64,000 nucleotides of DNA. It comes from Vibrio campbellii CAIM 519 = NBRC 15631 = ATCC 25920. Its GTDB lineage: Bacteria; Pseudomonadota; Gammaproteobacteria; Enterobacterales; Vibrionaceae. The DNA is taken from assembly GCF_002163755.1 (NCBI RefSeq), contig NZ_CP015864.1:558001-622000 (forward strand). The letters are read 5' to 3'. A model generated the notes under the pieces. The model saw only the letters and a program-made list of their open reading frames with translations, made no database searches and was not told where the DNA came from. Position 1 is the stretch's first letter; every line of letters begins with the position of its first letter. Shown in pieces: positions 9,273 through 16,899 of the stretch. Both the position numbers and the translations under genes were made by a program.

Positions 9273-9803
9273 TCAATCCATACGGGCATTCATAGGGTAG
9301 CTTCTTGAGTTACCGTATTGGATGTCTTTATAGTTGCCTTTCATTGAACCATTGGAAACAGACAGATAGTTGATCGTCACAGCTGGGTTTCCACTATATC
9401 CGTTAATATTGATTTCTATTTTTCCATCTTTTTTAGTTGCGACACCAACACCGGATTTAAATACATTGCCATTATGCTCGTAGGTCATTTGTACTCGGAT
9501 ATCGGTAGTTGGGTAAGCTTGATCTAAGAACTGAAGCTTCCAATTATCAGATAGACTCCACCTGGTGTTCGTTAGCATGTTGATCGAGCTTGGGTTCGCG
9601 AAGTTTCTGGCGATTCTCATGGTGCCATATTGATCAAGAAAAATGATCTCGTCTCTGCCATCTCCATCTGTGTCACCCAAAGCAAACTGAGACACTTGAT
9701 GACCACTTAAGATCGTTTCTACAGAGAAATCGCTTTCAGCCACTGCATTGCAAGATAGGAAAAGTAGGGGTAGGCATAATGCTTTTGATTTTGTAATTAG
9801 CAC
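9273..9803 (-). CDS. Exported protein with FG-GAP/calcium-type repeat, function unknown
   Basis: About 176 residues from the GTG at 9803, which gives a good signal peptide (ITKSKALCLPLLFLSCNAVA). A TTG at 9866 would add 21 residues. After the signal comes GDTDGDGRDEIIFLD, a D-x-D-x-D loop typical of FG-GAP/VCBS-like calcium-binding repeats. The rest looks beta-rich and carries no catalytic motif. It stands alone between the candidate RNA and a broken transposase, and no enzyme or partner can be named. Confidence 0.55.
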   Translation of the reverse strand: MLITKSKALCLPLLFLSCNAVAESDFSVETILSGHQVSQFALGDTDGDGRDEIIFLDQYGTMRIARNFANPSSINMLTNTRWSLSDNWKLQFLDQAYPTTDIRVQMTYEHNGNVFKSGVGVATKKDGKIEININGYSGNPAVTINYLSVSNGSMKGNYKDIQYGNSRSYPMNARMD

Positions 9804-9960
9804 AACATATTGACTCTTATTATGAATTTGCGAGCAATATATATTCTCTGAGGTAATTGAGTGCAATGGTTAATTTTATAAAATCACGATAATCTATCGA
9901 GGATCCCATAAACGACCAGATTAAACTTTAGTTCTCATTTTAAATAGAACTATCGTTTGG

Positions 9961-10533
9961 CTTAATAAACCGTCAGAGTGAGCATGTAATCAAAGGCCGA
10001 TTCGGTTTCGCTGAACCTTGAGTTCATCAGACGATCAGCCGTATCATCGATGAAGACCAGTAAACAACATTTGCCAGCGCATCCTTCAAACCAATCATGG
10101 TGAGAGCTATCAATTTAAACGAGCTCGCCTAAAAAATCACGTCGGTAGCGAGGTTGGTAAATTCGGGGCTTGCGTTTAGAGTGTGGGACCCAAAGTCCGT
10201 CGGCGATCATCCATCGACGTAGAGTCTCTTTAGATACAGCGATGTTGTGTTGCTCTGAGAGTTTTTCTAGAGCGAGCGTTGGTGAGAAATCAGAATAATA
10301 CTTGTGAATGATCTTTAGTATTTCAACTTTAAAATCTTCAGAGTAACGTCGGTTACTTGGGCGACCGCGAGCTGCGTGCGCGAGACTTTGAGCTCCTAAA
10401 GTGGAAAGTCGATTGAGTAAACGCCGGACATGACGAACAGACACATATAGAATAACTGCAGCATCAACTTGACGTAATCGCTTTCACGGGCGTCAGACAG
10501 AACCTTAAATCGGTAAATATCTTTTTCACTCAT
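9961..10533 (-). pseudogene. Decayed ISNCY-type transposase
   Basis: Reading on the minus strand from the ATG at 10533 gives MSEKDIYRFKVL, then a shift of frame near 10470. The next open part gives the helix-turn-helix SVRHVRRLLNRL and RYSEDFKVEILKI down to LGELV. There a TAA (10115-10117) replaces the usual Gln codon. The same frame continues as IDSSHHDWFEG, LLVFIDDTAD and FSETESAFDYM to about 9961, matching the start of the catalytic domain of the ISNCY (IS1202-like) family. The rest of the catalytic domain is missing. So there is one frameshift, one nonsense change and a 3' truncation. The sequence at 10590-10615, with two GGACATT-like half repeats, may be the old left end. Confidence 0.72.
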
Positions 10534-10636
10534 CGTAATCAACATCGGTTAAAGCCTCAAAAGCAATGTTGTTAATCTTAGGAGGACATTTTAAAGTGGC
10601 TAAAACCGGACATTACTAAATTGCCCTAACAGATTC

Positions 10637-10665
10637 AGTGCGCATTATGGGCCCTTATGCTTAAT
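10637..10665 (+). other. dif-like Xer site, left boundary of the accessory block (attL candidate)
   Basis: AGTGCGCATTA (10637-10647) is identical to the XerC arm of Vibrio dif. After a 7-base centre (TGGGCCC) comes TTATGCTTAAT (10655-10665), a 9/11 match to the XerD arm TTATGTTAAAT. Orientation is the same as the site at 25502. The perfect arm faces the chromosome and the imperfect arm faces the element, as expected for a Xer integration product. Confidence 0.68.
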
Positions 10666-10692
10666 GCAGTTGCATATCACTTATTTATAAAA

Positions 10693-10712
10693 TGTCCCGC
10701 TTTTGAGGGACA
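10693..10712 (+). promoter_or_regulatory. Hairpin covering the ribosome site of the DUF3653 gene
   Basis: TGTCCC (10693-10698) pairs with GGGACA (10707-10712). The Shine-Dalgarno-like GAGGGA (10705-10710) lies partly within the 3' arm. It could limit translation of the gene at 10718. The stem is short (6 bp). Confidence 0.35.
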
Positions 10713-10717
10713 GTTCA

Positions 10718-11083
10718 ATGAAGTATCACGAAATGACAAAAAACTATATTTTTCGTGAATTTGAATGTGGTTTAAGCGTTGAGGAAGCAGCTGAACTTTG
10801 TTTAAAAAGTGTGAGGACGGTCAAACAGTGGGATAAGGGAAAAGCCATTCCGCCAGAGTGTAGACGGCTAATGCGTATGAACAAGGGCAGGGAACTGAGC
10901 ATCTGCGATGAGTGGGAAAACTTCGTAATGAGGCATGATCGCCTAGAGCTTCCAACTGGCCAGCGGGTGACGGCTCAGCAAGTATTGATTGGCGTAGCAT
11001 TGTTAGAGTTAGGTGCTTCAAATGATATGGCAGTTGCTCACCAAATCCTGAAGTATGCGAGAGTGTTAAAGAATATGGTATAA
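10718..11083 (+). CDS. Phage-type DUF3653-like protein
   Basis: 121 residues from the ATG at 10718, preceded by GAGGGA at a 7-base gap; a TTG at 10703 is a poorer choice. The N-terminal half reads like a helix-turn-helix (FECGLSVEEAAELCLKSVRTVKQWDKGKAIPPECRRLM), and the family is common in Vibrio phages and satellites. The C-terminal part (LLELGASNDMAVAHQ ... YARVLKNMV) is repeated as a remnant at 14219-14310. It is the first gene inside the left dif-like site. A regulatory role is inferred from the HTH-like part. Confidence 0.65.
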   Translation: MKYHEMTKNYIFREFECGLSVEEAAELCLKSVRTVKQWDKGKAIPPECRRLMRMNKGRELSICDEWENFVMRHDRLELPTGQRVTAQQVLIGVALLELGASNDMAVAHQILKYARVLKNMV

Positions 11084-11104
11084 AAAAAGGCTCCGATTGG
11101 AGCC
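11083..11104. terminator. Bidirectional terminator between convergent genes
   Basis: GGCTCC (11089-11094) pairs with GGAGCC (11099-11104), with seven A on the left (T on the minus strand) and a T-rich right side. It serves the DUF3653 gene and the convergent membrane-protein gene. Confidence 0.82.
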
Positions 11105-11643
11105 TATTCTTTTCTATGTTGATTTCGTTGCAGACGGGCTCTAGTTTCCTGATTTATGTCCGATAACTGAATCAAAAACTCGGCTCCTTGGAAGATGACA
11201 ATACAGAGTGTATAAATTATCCCGTAAGCACCCGTACATATTGCAGAAAAACTAACCTTTTTAATATAGCCAATCCAGTCAGAGCTTAGCGCCAAGTTCG
11301 GTAAAATATAGAATGATAATGAAAACAACACGCTTCCAATCAAAATCATGGATGAGATTGTGATCGGATAAATCAGACCGCGACCGCGCTTCATGTGAGA
11401 AGACGCTTCTTGGACAGTGCTAGCACTCTCTATCCCGACTTGAAGTTCAATTTTCATCAAGCTCAACCAAGCTCCCATAACACCGAAGACAATTGCTGAG
11501 ACCGTAATGAGCATATTTACAAAATCTTTTTGGCTAGATCCTTTAACATTATCACCGTAACCAAAACCAGTGGCTATAACGAAAATTAGACACGCTACGT
11601 TGGCGTATCTAAGCAACGTCTTGTTGTTCTCCACTTTGTACAC
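11104..11643 (-). CDS. Four-helix membrane protein, second gene of an unknown two-gene module
   Basis: About 179 residues from a GTG at 11643 that lies 9 bases after GGGAG; a TTG at 11652 is also possible. Four hydrophobic stretches are plain: near the start (VACLIFVIATGF), about 40-62, about 90-115 and about 130-160. No enzyme motif. The gene overlaps the 3' end of the 347-residue gene by about 35 bases, so the two are coupled. Pairing of a soluble protein with a small multi-helix membrane protein inside a mobile element recalls sensor-effector defence modules, but no known family was recognised. Confidence 0.6.
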   Translation of the reverse strand: MYKVENNKTLLRYANVACLIFVIATGFGYGDNVKGSSQKDFVNMLITVSAIVFGVMGAWLSLMKIELQVGIESASTVQEASSHMKRGRGLIYPITISSMILIGSVLFSLSFYILPNLALSSDWIGYIKKVSFSAICTGAYGIIYTLCIVIFQGAEFLIQLSDINQETRARLQRNQHRKE

Positions 11644-12652
11644 TTGAACCAACTCCCGCGCTTTGTATTAATTTCATAAGTGATTCTAGGTCAGGTTGGT
11701 CTACTTCATGGAAGTCAACACGACCCTCTAATTCGATTGTTTTGGCTGCTCCAGACATCCAATGGATTTTACTACTTTCACCCTTCATTACGAATCCAAC
11801 ATTGTACTCATCAGAGCCTTCGTTAGCCTCGTATGACTCAAACATGCTTTCAACATGTACTTGTGTAAGGTTAACAGGCATTGTAACACGGCTTGACTTT
11901 CTCTTTGTCATTGGCAGCCCTCTAAAAGCTCTAACGAGATGCTCAATGTGCGTCTGGTCCTCATCATAAACAAGCTCTTCAGTAGATAAGTCTTTTACCA
12001 CTTTGGTTATGTTGTGTGCATTTTCAATAAAATGTCTCTTTTCTACACTTTCAATATCCAAAGCAAACATGACCAGAGGTTGTGCACCTTTATCAGGAAA
12101 CCTATTATCTTCTATCATTCCGATTTTTGAAGTTTTACATAGTCCACGTATGCGAGTCTCTCCATCAACACGGTCAACATAGTGAGACGAAAAGTGTCTT
12201 AGATAACCCCTCATGTAATAGCGAAATGCCAAAATGCCGCTCTGTTTCAGATCCATTTTGATAGGGGCGATTAAGTTACGCTTCGGTGAGATAAAAAAGT
12301 AAGTTGGGAAGCCGGGAATGCTATCTTCGTCTATTTTAGTGTGGCTTACCTTCGCATTTTCTGGTGTTGTGTTTTTCTTTACAGAGCCAACACCCTTTGT
12401 TGAAGCTTGCACTTTGTTCCAAAGCCCAAGTATGTAGTCACCATCTCGCTCAATAAAATCTAGACAATATGCCTCTAGAGTTTGGCTATTAGGCATGAAA
12501 GTTTGAGTCTCTACTAAAGGTTTTTTCGAGTCAAAGGCCCATCCTTTCAACTCTTTCATTAAGCTCTTTGGTGTGAGATAAGGTTCGTGTTCGTTGCTAT
12601 AAATACCTAGCTTATCTAAGCGATAACAAGTTAGCTCAATCTTTTTTATCAT
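11609..12652 (-). CDS. Unrecognised 347-residue soluble protein, first gene of a two-gene module
   Basis: No signal peptide, membrane segment or familiar catalytic motif is visible. The sequence is mixed alpha/beta; notable patches are FPTYFFISPKRNLIAPIKMD (about 115-135), VMFALDIESVEKRHFIENAHN (about 195-215) and VGFVMKGESSKIHWMSGAAK (about 285-305). It starts with ATG at 12652 after an AGAGATT-like site. It is coupled to the downstream membrane protein by an overlap of about 35 bases. It lies between two DUF3653 copies in the dif-bounded block. Function unknown; cargo or phage defence is a guess from context. Confidence 0.6.
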   Translation of the reverse strand: MIKKIELTCYRLDKLGIYSNEHEPYLTPKSLMKELKGWAFDSKKPLVETQTFMPNSQTLEAYCLDFIERDGDYILGLWNKVQASTKGVGSVKKNTTPENAKVSHTKIDEDSIPGFPTYFFISPKRNLIAPIKMDLKQSGILAFRYYMRGYLRHFSSHYVDRVDGETRIRGLCKTSKIGMIEDNRFPDKGAQPLVMFALDIESVEKRHFIENAHNITKVVKDLSTEELVYDEDQTHIEHLVRAFRGLPMTKRKSSRVTMPVNLTQVHVESMFESYEANEGSDEYNVGFVMKGESSKIHWMSGAAKTIELEGRVDFHEVDQPDLESLMKLIQSAGVGSSVQSGEQQDVA

Positions 12653-12781
12653 AATTAATCTCTATGTTTGTTTTTGCGGTATTTTAATTAATATGATACT
12701 TGTTTTGCAATGGTGAGAGCTAATAAGCCTTATGTTTTTTATGGGCTTACTCCCCAATACAGCCGAATTGAGGTTTTATTG

Positions 12782-13156
12782 TCAGCGTGTCTTGCGAATG
12801 AAGTGAACATTGTTAGTGTAACGTTCTGGTTGTTTTGGTGAGTATTCATTGACTCTAGGTTTACCGTTGAACAGAACAACATAAAACTCGCCACATTTCC
12901 TGATACCAATCAGATAGTGATTCTTTGGTATCTTTATCCAGTTCTTACCATCATCGAAACTGTACTCAGTGAAACCAACCAACTTAACTCGTTGGAAGGA
13001 ACCACACTCAAAAGCGTTAATCATACCTCCAAATTTACTGTGCCTATGTTCACCATCACGAAGTAAAGCGGGGACGTCAATCCGCTTCCCGTATATGTCT
13101 AAACCGTCAGAGTCGAGTAGGTAGCCAACGTGGCTCTTTACGTATCTAATCAGCAT
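12782..13156 (-). CDS. Hypothetical protein in accessory block
   Basis: About 124 residues from the ATG at 13156 (GGTGA just upstream); an earlier ATG at 13195 would add 13 residues. No signal peptide or membrane helix. Beta-rich look with FTEYSFDDGKNWIKIPKNHYL in the middle. No family recognised. It lies about 130 bases upstream of the two-gene module on the same strand and may share its transcript. Confidence 0.48.
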   Translation of the reverse strand: MLIRYVKSHVGYLLDSDGLDIYGKRIDVPALLRDGEHRHSKFGGMINAFECGSFQRVKLVGFTEYSFDDGKNWIKIPKNHYLIGIRKCGEFYVVLFNGKPRVNEYSPKQPERYTNNVHFIRKTR

Positions 13157-13363
13157 AAAATCACCAATACTGTATGTATATACATATATTAGCAAAGGTG
13201 GCTCTAATACATAAACCCAAACCTCCGATATTGATAAAAAAGTTGAAAAGAGAAGCTTGTGATCTATTCATCAGGTTACTCATGTGCAATTGATCTTAAA
13301 TGTGATTTTAATGAGAATTCGCGCTAACAAAATCACAAACATCCCAAGGAGGAAAACTAGAAG

Positions 13364-13732
13364 ATGAAATATACCCCTCTAATAATTGCCCTTGCTACTG
13401 TCTCAGGCCTTGCACACGGTCAGACATCTGCTTTTCACGACTACACCTCAAGTGAGCCTGCGAACCGTACAAATCACCAGACAAGGAATAACAACGAAGT
13501 GGTGGTCTCACTACCTAACAACTATGATGTATCTGACATACTAAAAGTCGAGATCAACGATTACAGTTATCTAAGTGTCCACTATTTGAATAAGACTACA
13601 GGAAGAAAGGATAATGTGTGGTGTGCTAGATATACGGATTCTGGGCTAAAAAAAACGGAAAATGCCTTCAAACCTGTAACAAGACCTCTATGTGAAGCAG
13701 GTATCGCTGCATTCGAGAGAACAAAAAACTGA
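13364..13732 (+). CDS. Small exported protein, function unknown
   Basis: 122 residues. Very good ribosome site (AAGGAGG) before the ATG and a clear signal peptide (MKYTPLIIALATVSGLAHG, cleavage near HGQ). The mature protein is polar, has two Cys (about residues 87 and 108) and no known motif. It is a single gene facing a 140-base non-coding stretch that ends in the hairpin and terminator at 13872-13932. Confidence 0.55.
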   Translation: MKYTPLIIALATVSGLAHGQTSAFHDYTSSEPANRTNHQTRNNNEVVVSLPNNYDVSDILKVEINDYSYLSVHYLNKTTGRKDNVWCARYTDSGLKKTENAFKPVTRPLCEAGIAAFERTKN

Positions 13733-13871
13733 GTTGGATAAAAGTGGACAAAGCGATTTGAGCCGCGAAATGTTCAGTAAGTAAGTTGTTAAAGTAGGAG
13801 ATATTGCGATGTGTATCGAGAATAGGTCACTCCCACATGTAGCAAAGCGTTAAAAGCATTATATTTCCAAC

Positions 13872-13932
13872 GTCGATTGACCTCGACAGTTAAACAGGCC
13901 GAACCTTATTAGCGATGGGGTTCGGTTTTTTT
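13872..13932 (+). terminator. Hairpin plus terminator resembling the end of the long RNA
   Basis: A small hairpin GTCGA-TTGACC-TCGAC (13872-13887) precedes a terminator with CCGAACC (13899-13905) and GGTTCGG (13919-13925) followed by T7. Loop and terminator sequence closely resemble 9054-9069 and 9127-9153. It ends the transcript of the exported protein, or is a remnant of a second RNA copy. Confidence 0.65.
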
Positions 13933-13957
13933 ACGCCTGTCACCAGTGACATACCTT

Positions 13958-14143
13958 TTAATGCATAGAAACCATACGACCCGTATTCAAGTCTTTTAAC
14001 ACACCGACGGTTAGGTTTTCGTGTTCACACATTTCAGATGCAGCTTGTTTTAGATCTGATTCTCTATCAGCAGGAACCCAGATAGTTACCTTCTTAAATC
14101 CTTGTGATTTCATCTTTTCTTCGTATTTCTTGTTTCTACTCAT
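13958..14143 (-). CDS. Small ribbon-helix-helix-like protein
   Basis: 61 residues, start ATG after GGAG (7-base gap). GFKKVTIWVPADRESDLKQAA has the strand-helix pattern of ribbon-helix-helix (Arc/MetJ) DNA-binding proteins, usually antitoxins or small regulators. No toxin gene is paired with it, and downstream is the terminator zone at 13899-13932. It could be an orphan antitoxin or a regulator of the element. Confidence 0.55.
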   Translation of the reverse strand: MSRNKKYEEKMKSQGFKKVTIWVPADRESDLKQAASEMCEHENLTVGVLKDLNTGRMVSMH

Positions 14144-14218
14144 TGAACGTTCTCCAAAATCATAAGTATTTGATCATACAAGATCGTTCAGTGCAAGATT
14201 CACTCTCGTTAAAAACAG

Positions 14219-14310
14219 GTGCAGCATTGTTAGAGTTAAGCGCTTCAAATGATATGGCAATTGCTCAACAAATACTGAAGTATGCGAGAGTGTTGAAGAA
14301 TATGGTGTAA
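14219..14310 (+). pseudogene. Truncated second copy of the DUF3653 gene (3' end only)
   Basis: ALLELSASNDMAIAQQILKY and ARVLKNMV copy the C-terminus of the protein at 10718-11083. DNA is about 90% alike by eye and most changes are silent, so both copies were once under selection. The 5' part is missing: similarity starts abruptly at about 14219. The following terminator is also copied. Confidence 0.78.
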
Positions 14311-14311
14311 T

Positions 14312-14338
14312 AAAAAAGGCTCCGAGTGGAGCCTTCTT
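14312..14338. terminator. Bidirectional terminator (copy of 11083-11104)
   Basis: GGCTCC (14318-14323) and GGAGCC (14328-14333) across GAGT, with A6 on the left and TTCTTT on the right. It ends the PLD-like gene on the minus strand. Confidence 0.82.
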
Positions 14339-14343
14339 TGAAT

Positions 14344-15054
14344 CTATACGACCTCGAGTGACTCAGGCCAAATGAAGTAGGGGCCGAAACGCTTACTGTA
14401 TTTGAACTCGCCACCAAGCGACTTACCCTCATCTGTTAACGAATGCTTGCCATCACTAAAAGATAGGTAACCCTTGGTCACACACAGTTTAAGGAAATCG
14501 TCCGTTTTGAGTTTGTGCTTTTGCGCTAACTTAGAAGAGGTGATCTTCGTTTGTTCTTGAACGTTAGAAGCTGGCTCACTACTTTCGGAAGGGGCTGATT
14601 CAGCTTGCACCTTCTCTAAAGATATTCTCACCTCATCACTTATACGGATGATGCGTTGTGCTTCTTCGTAAGAGTCTTTGTAAATCTCTGCATCTTCATC
14701 ACGGCCAATAAAGATACCCATTTCATTGTTGTTTACCTGACTAAACTCATACAGGTTCAAGCTTGTAATAATGCAAGAGCTCTCGTTCATGTAGCACTTG
14801 GCGTGAAGGTTCTTACAAAAGCTAGTGCGAACAAAAGAGAGTCCTTTGAGCCAGTTAATCTCATCGGGCTGCAATTCGCTCTTACCATAGACAATTCTGA
14901 TGTCGATTTTTAAGCGGTCTTTGTCCTCTAAAAGCTCTCGAATACGATCATTAAGTTTGAGGAAAGGACTGATAAGAATCAGTCTCTCTGAAGCGTTTTT
15001 GATAAGTTCTTCGAGATAGTAGTTTGTAGCACTTGTATTTAAAAACTTAGCCAT
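14344..15054 (-). CDS. PLD-like (phospholipase D fold) domain protein
   Basis: 236 residues from the ATG at 15054, which has AAGGA at a 6-base gap; a longer frame to 15117 would run into attC sequence. The N-terminal ~150 residues form one PLD-like domain, with LILISPFLKL and the single H-x-K motif LHAKCYMNESSCIITSLNLY. Single-motif members normally dimerise and include nucleases. The C-terminal ~70 residues, after a Ser/Glu linker, look like a winged-helix or OST-HTH-like part. It lies directly after an attC-like site, suggesting an integron cassette origin. Likely nuclease or defence cargo by inference. Confidence 0.65.
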   Translation of the reverse strand: MAKFLNTSATNYYLEELIKNASERLILISPFLKLNDRIRELLEDKDRLKIDIRIVYGKSELQPDEINWLKGLSFVRTSFCKNLHAKCYMNESSCIITSLNLYEFSQVNNNEMGIFIGRDEDAEIYKDSYEEAQRIIRISDEVRISLEKVQAESAPSESSEPASNVQEQTKITSSKLAQKHKLKTDDFLKLCVTKGYLSFSDGKHSLTDEGKSLGGEFKYSKRFGPYFIWPESLEVV

Positions 15055-15076
15055 TTCATATCCTTGACATATAAAA

Positions 15077-15184
15077 CCTAGCGCATATAGGCTACTTCTA
15101 AGGGCATATGGGATCAAGTAGCTGAAATGAAAAACGCGTGGTCAAATGCCACGCGTTGCGAATCACTCTTAAACAGTTTGTTAG
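15077..15184 (-). repeat. Degenerate integron attC site
   Basis: On the minus strand the site starts CTAACAAACTGTTTAAG, then AGTGATTCGCAACGCGTGG, the same opening as Vibrio attC sites. The central part is a perfect hairpin, AACGCGTGG with CCACGCGTT (15133-15157). The far half is poor: the only R'-like box is GCGCTAGG near 15077-15084, where GCGTTAG is expected. It separates the DUF262 and PLD genes. Confidence 0.7.
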
Positions 15185-15190
15185 AAGGTT

Positions 15191-16177
15191 CTAACCGAAT
15201 ACGAAATTTCTAAAGATTTCTGACCTAGTGACGCGAGACTTCCTATTATTTGTTCCAGCGTACATATACCCGTAATAAACGCCAAAATCATTGTCTTTAG
15301 TATTGCGGTTAGCCATTACGTGTCCCTCTAACTCTAGTAACTTAGACTTAAAGTCCGTTGGAATACTTTCGGCGAGACAGATCTCAACTACTAAAGTGAA
15401 AAAGTTTGATTTCCTAAACCAGATTGAATCTAGCTCAAGTTCCAATGTTTTGACTACACTGATAGCCTCTAGAATAAGAGACTTCGTTTTATGGGCGTTA
15501 ATATATTCTTCATTGAACTCCGCAACGCACTTCTCTAGTTCATTATCCCTATGATAGTAACCGCCTCGCTCTATAGTCGACATTACTTGTAAAAAGAAAT
15601 GTACATCAGCCATTCTCGTAAATTCGGAATCATGGAATACACCAAACTCGCCAAGTTCGATCTCACTTGAGAGTTCCTTAGCAACTTGAATAAACTTACC
15701 GTCATAGATAGCATTCTGAATCTCAATATCTTCAAGCTTGAATTTCGTTAGATTGATACGTCTGAAAATTTCTCTAACTAACGATTCTTCAACTTTACCA
15801 ATATCTCGTACGACAACCTGATACTCCAAGAAGTTAATTCTCTCCTCTTCGGTTAGGTCTTCAAACCTTTTAACTAAGCTCAAAGGCTTTTCAAACGTAT
15901 CATCGATATAGTTGCGAATAGTGGTCAAGCGCTGCTGTCCATCAATCACTTTTTGAGAAGTTCTTAACTTCTTAGTGTCGATTTTCCCTTGGCAAACATA
16001 TATTTCAGGAAATGGGTAACCGTTAATAATGGTGTCTAGAAACTGCTCTTGGTGCTCTTGAGTCCATACAAACTTACGTTGGAAGTCTGGAGATATATCT
16101 AACTTGTTATCTTCGATTTTCTCATACAAGTCTGCAATGGTCGGGTTTGTAACTGAAGGTTTAATTTGATGTCCCAT
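15191..16177 (-). CDS. DUF262 (ParB/GmrS-like) protein
   Basis: 328 residues. Two DUF262 hallmarks are clear: ISPDFQRKFVWTQEHQEQFL (about 29-48) and the catalytic signature VIDGQQRLTTI (about 77-87). DUF262 domains occur in GmrSD-type modification-dependent nucleases and other defence proteins, and in GmrS the motif serves nucleotide hydrolysis. This protein lacks the second (DUF1524 HNH) domain, so it is a DUF262-only form. Its ATG follows the nucleotidyltransferase stop by 5 bases, so the two form a coupled pair. The stop lies a few bases before an attC. Confidence 0.8.
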   Translation of the reverse strand: MGHQIKPSVTNPTIADLYEKIEDNKLDISPDFQRKFVWTQEHQEQFLDTIINGYPFPEIYVCQGKIDTKKLRTSQKVIDGQQRLTTIRNYIDDTFEKPLSLVKRFEDLTEEERINFLEYQVVVRDIGKVEESLVREIFRRINLTKFKLEDIEIQNAIYDGKFIQVAKELSSEIELGEFGVFHDSEFTRMADVHFFLQVMSTIERGGYYHRDNELEKCVAEFNEEYINAHKTKSLILEAISVVKTLELELDSIWFRKSNFFTLVVEICLAESIPTDFKSKLLELEGHVMANRNTKDNDFGVYYGYMYAGTNNRKSRVTRSEIFRNFVFG

Positions 16178-16182
16178 GATAA

Positions 16183-16791
16183 TTACTTCCTAAGTTTGGC
16201 TCTTTTTTGTACGTCAATAAGACCACTAACAATGTAGTTTTCTAGATGCTTATAACTCTTAAATACACCAGCACTAACTTTGTAGTTTCCGACCTCGGAA
16301 CGACCGTATGACAAAGTATTAAAAAAATCAAACCAATCTGATTTGACGCTTCCCATCTGGAAAGAAACAGGCAATTTGTCAGGTCTCACCCAACCTAAAG
16401 CGACATACTCCAGAAATTCGTGATACATTTCTAGTTCATGCTCTTGCACTGTCGCCCGGGCTTTTCTGAAACGCATCTGATATTTCGAGATATCCCACAT
16501 AATATTCTCAAATAGACTTGGCGAGATAATCGCTACATCAATATCTGAGTCATAGTCAAACACCTTTCTCTTGAAAGGGCTAAACCCCAACTTCCCAGAG
16601 CCCGTTATGTATATTTCATGGAATGAAATATCAAACTTGCTAGCTATTTTTTTCCTGAACTCATAGAAGTCATTTTCTCTCTCCTTAAAAACATGTGGTG
16701 TACCATGAAGAACATGTTTCCTACTGAAGTCGAAAATCTTATCCGGTGTATCAAGCTTAACTAACTCATCTATAAAATCACTAAGTTCCAA
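16183..16791 (-). CDS. Small nucleotidyltransferase (pol-beta fold), partner of DUF262
   Basis: 202 residues from a TTG start with a strong AGGAGG. The pol-beta nucleotidyltransferase motif is visible: YITGSGKLGFSP then DYDSDIDVAII (G-S ... D-x-D). It is shorter than CBASS cyclic-nucleotide synthases, nearer to small MNT-type or tRNA/protein-modifying enzymes. It forms a tight two-gene unit with the DUF262 protein and the pair lies between two attC sites, so it is probably one integron cassette. Substrate unknown. Confidence 0.72.
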   Translation of the reverse strand: MELSDFIDELVKLDTPDKIFDFSRKHVLHGTPHVFKERENDFYEFRKKIASKFDISFHEIYITGSGKLGFSPFKRKVFDYDSDIDVAIISPSLFENIMWDISKYQMRFRKARATVQEHELEMYHEFLEYVALGWVRPDKLPVSFQMGSVKSDWFDFFNTLSYGRSEVGNYKVSAGVFKSYKHLENYIVSGLIDVQKRAKLRK

Positions 16792-16806
16792 TAGACCTCC
16801 TACCTT

Positions 16807-16899
16807 CTAACGCCACATTAAGGTGTGAGCTACGCTTGGCTATACTTGAGCGAAGCGAAACTGCCAAGCGTTGCGAATCACTCTTAAATGCTTTGTTAG
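16807..16899 (-). repeat. Complete Vibrio-type integron attC site
   Basis: On the minus strand it runs from CTAACAAAGCATTTAAG (16899) to TTAATGTGGCGTTAG (16807), 93 bases. The two halves pair as AACGCTTGGC with GCCAAGCGTA, and the layout matches attC repeats of V. parahaemolyticus/V. alginolyticus superintegrons. The TAA stop of the upstream gene lies inside the first box, as is common in cassettes. No integron integrase lies in the window. Confidence 0.9.

Noticed and set aside
14190..14220. AGTGC...GTTAAAA segment as a third dif-like site before the DUF3653 remnant
   Set aside because: Both arms match poorly (about half) and the centre is of the wrong length.
16183..16791. Nucleotidyltransferase as a CBASS cyclase
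   Set aside because: Too short (202 residues) and no CBASS effector or Cap2/Cap3 genes beside it.
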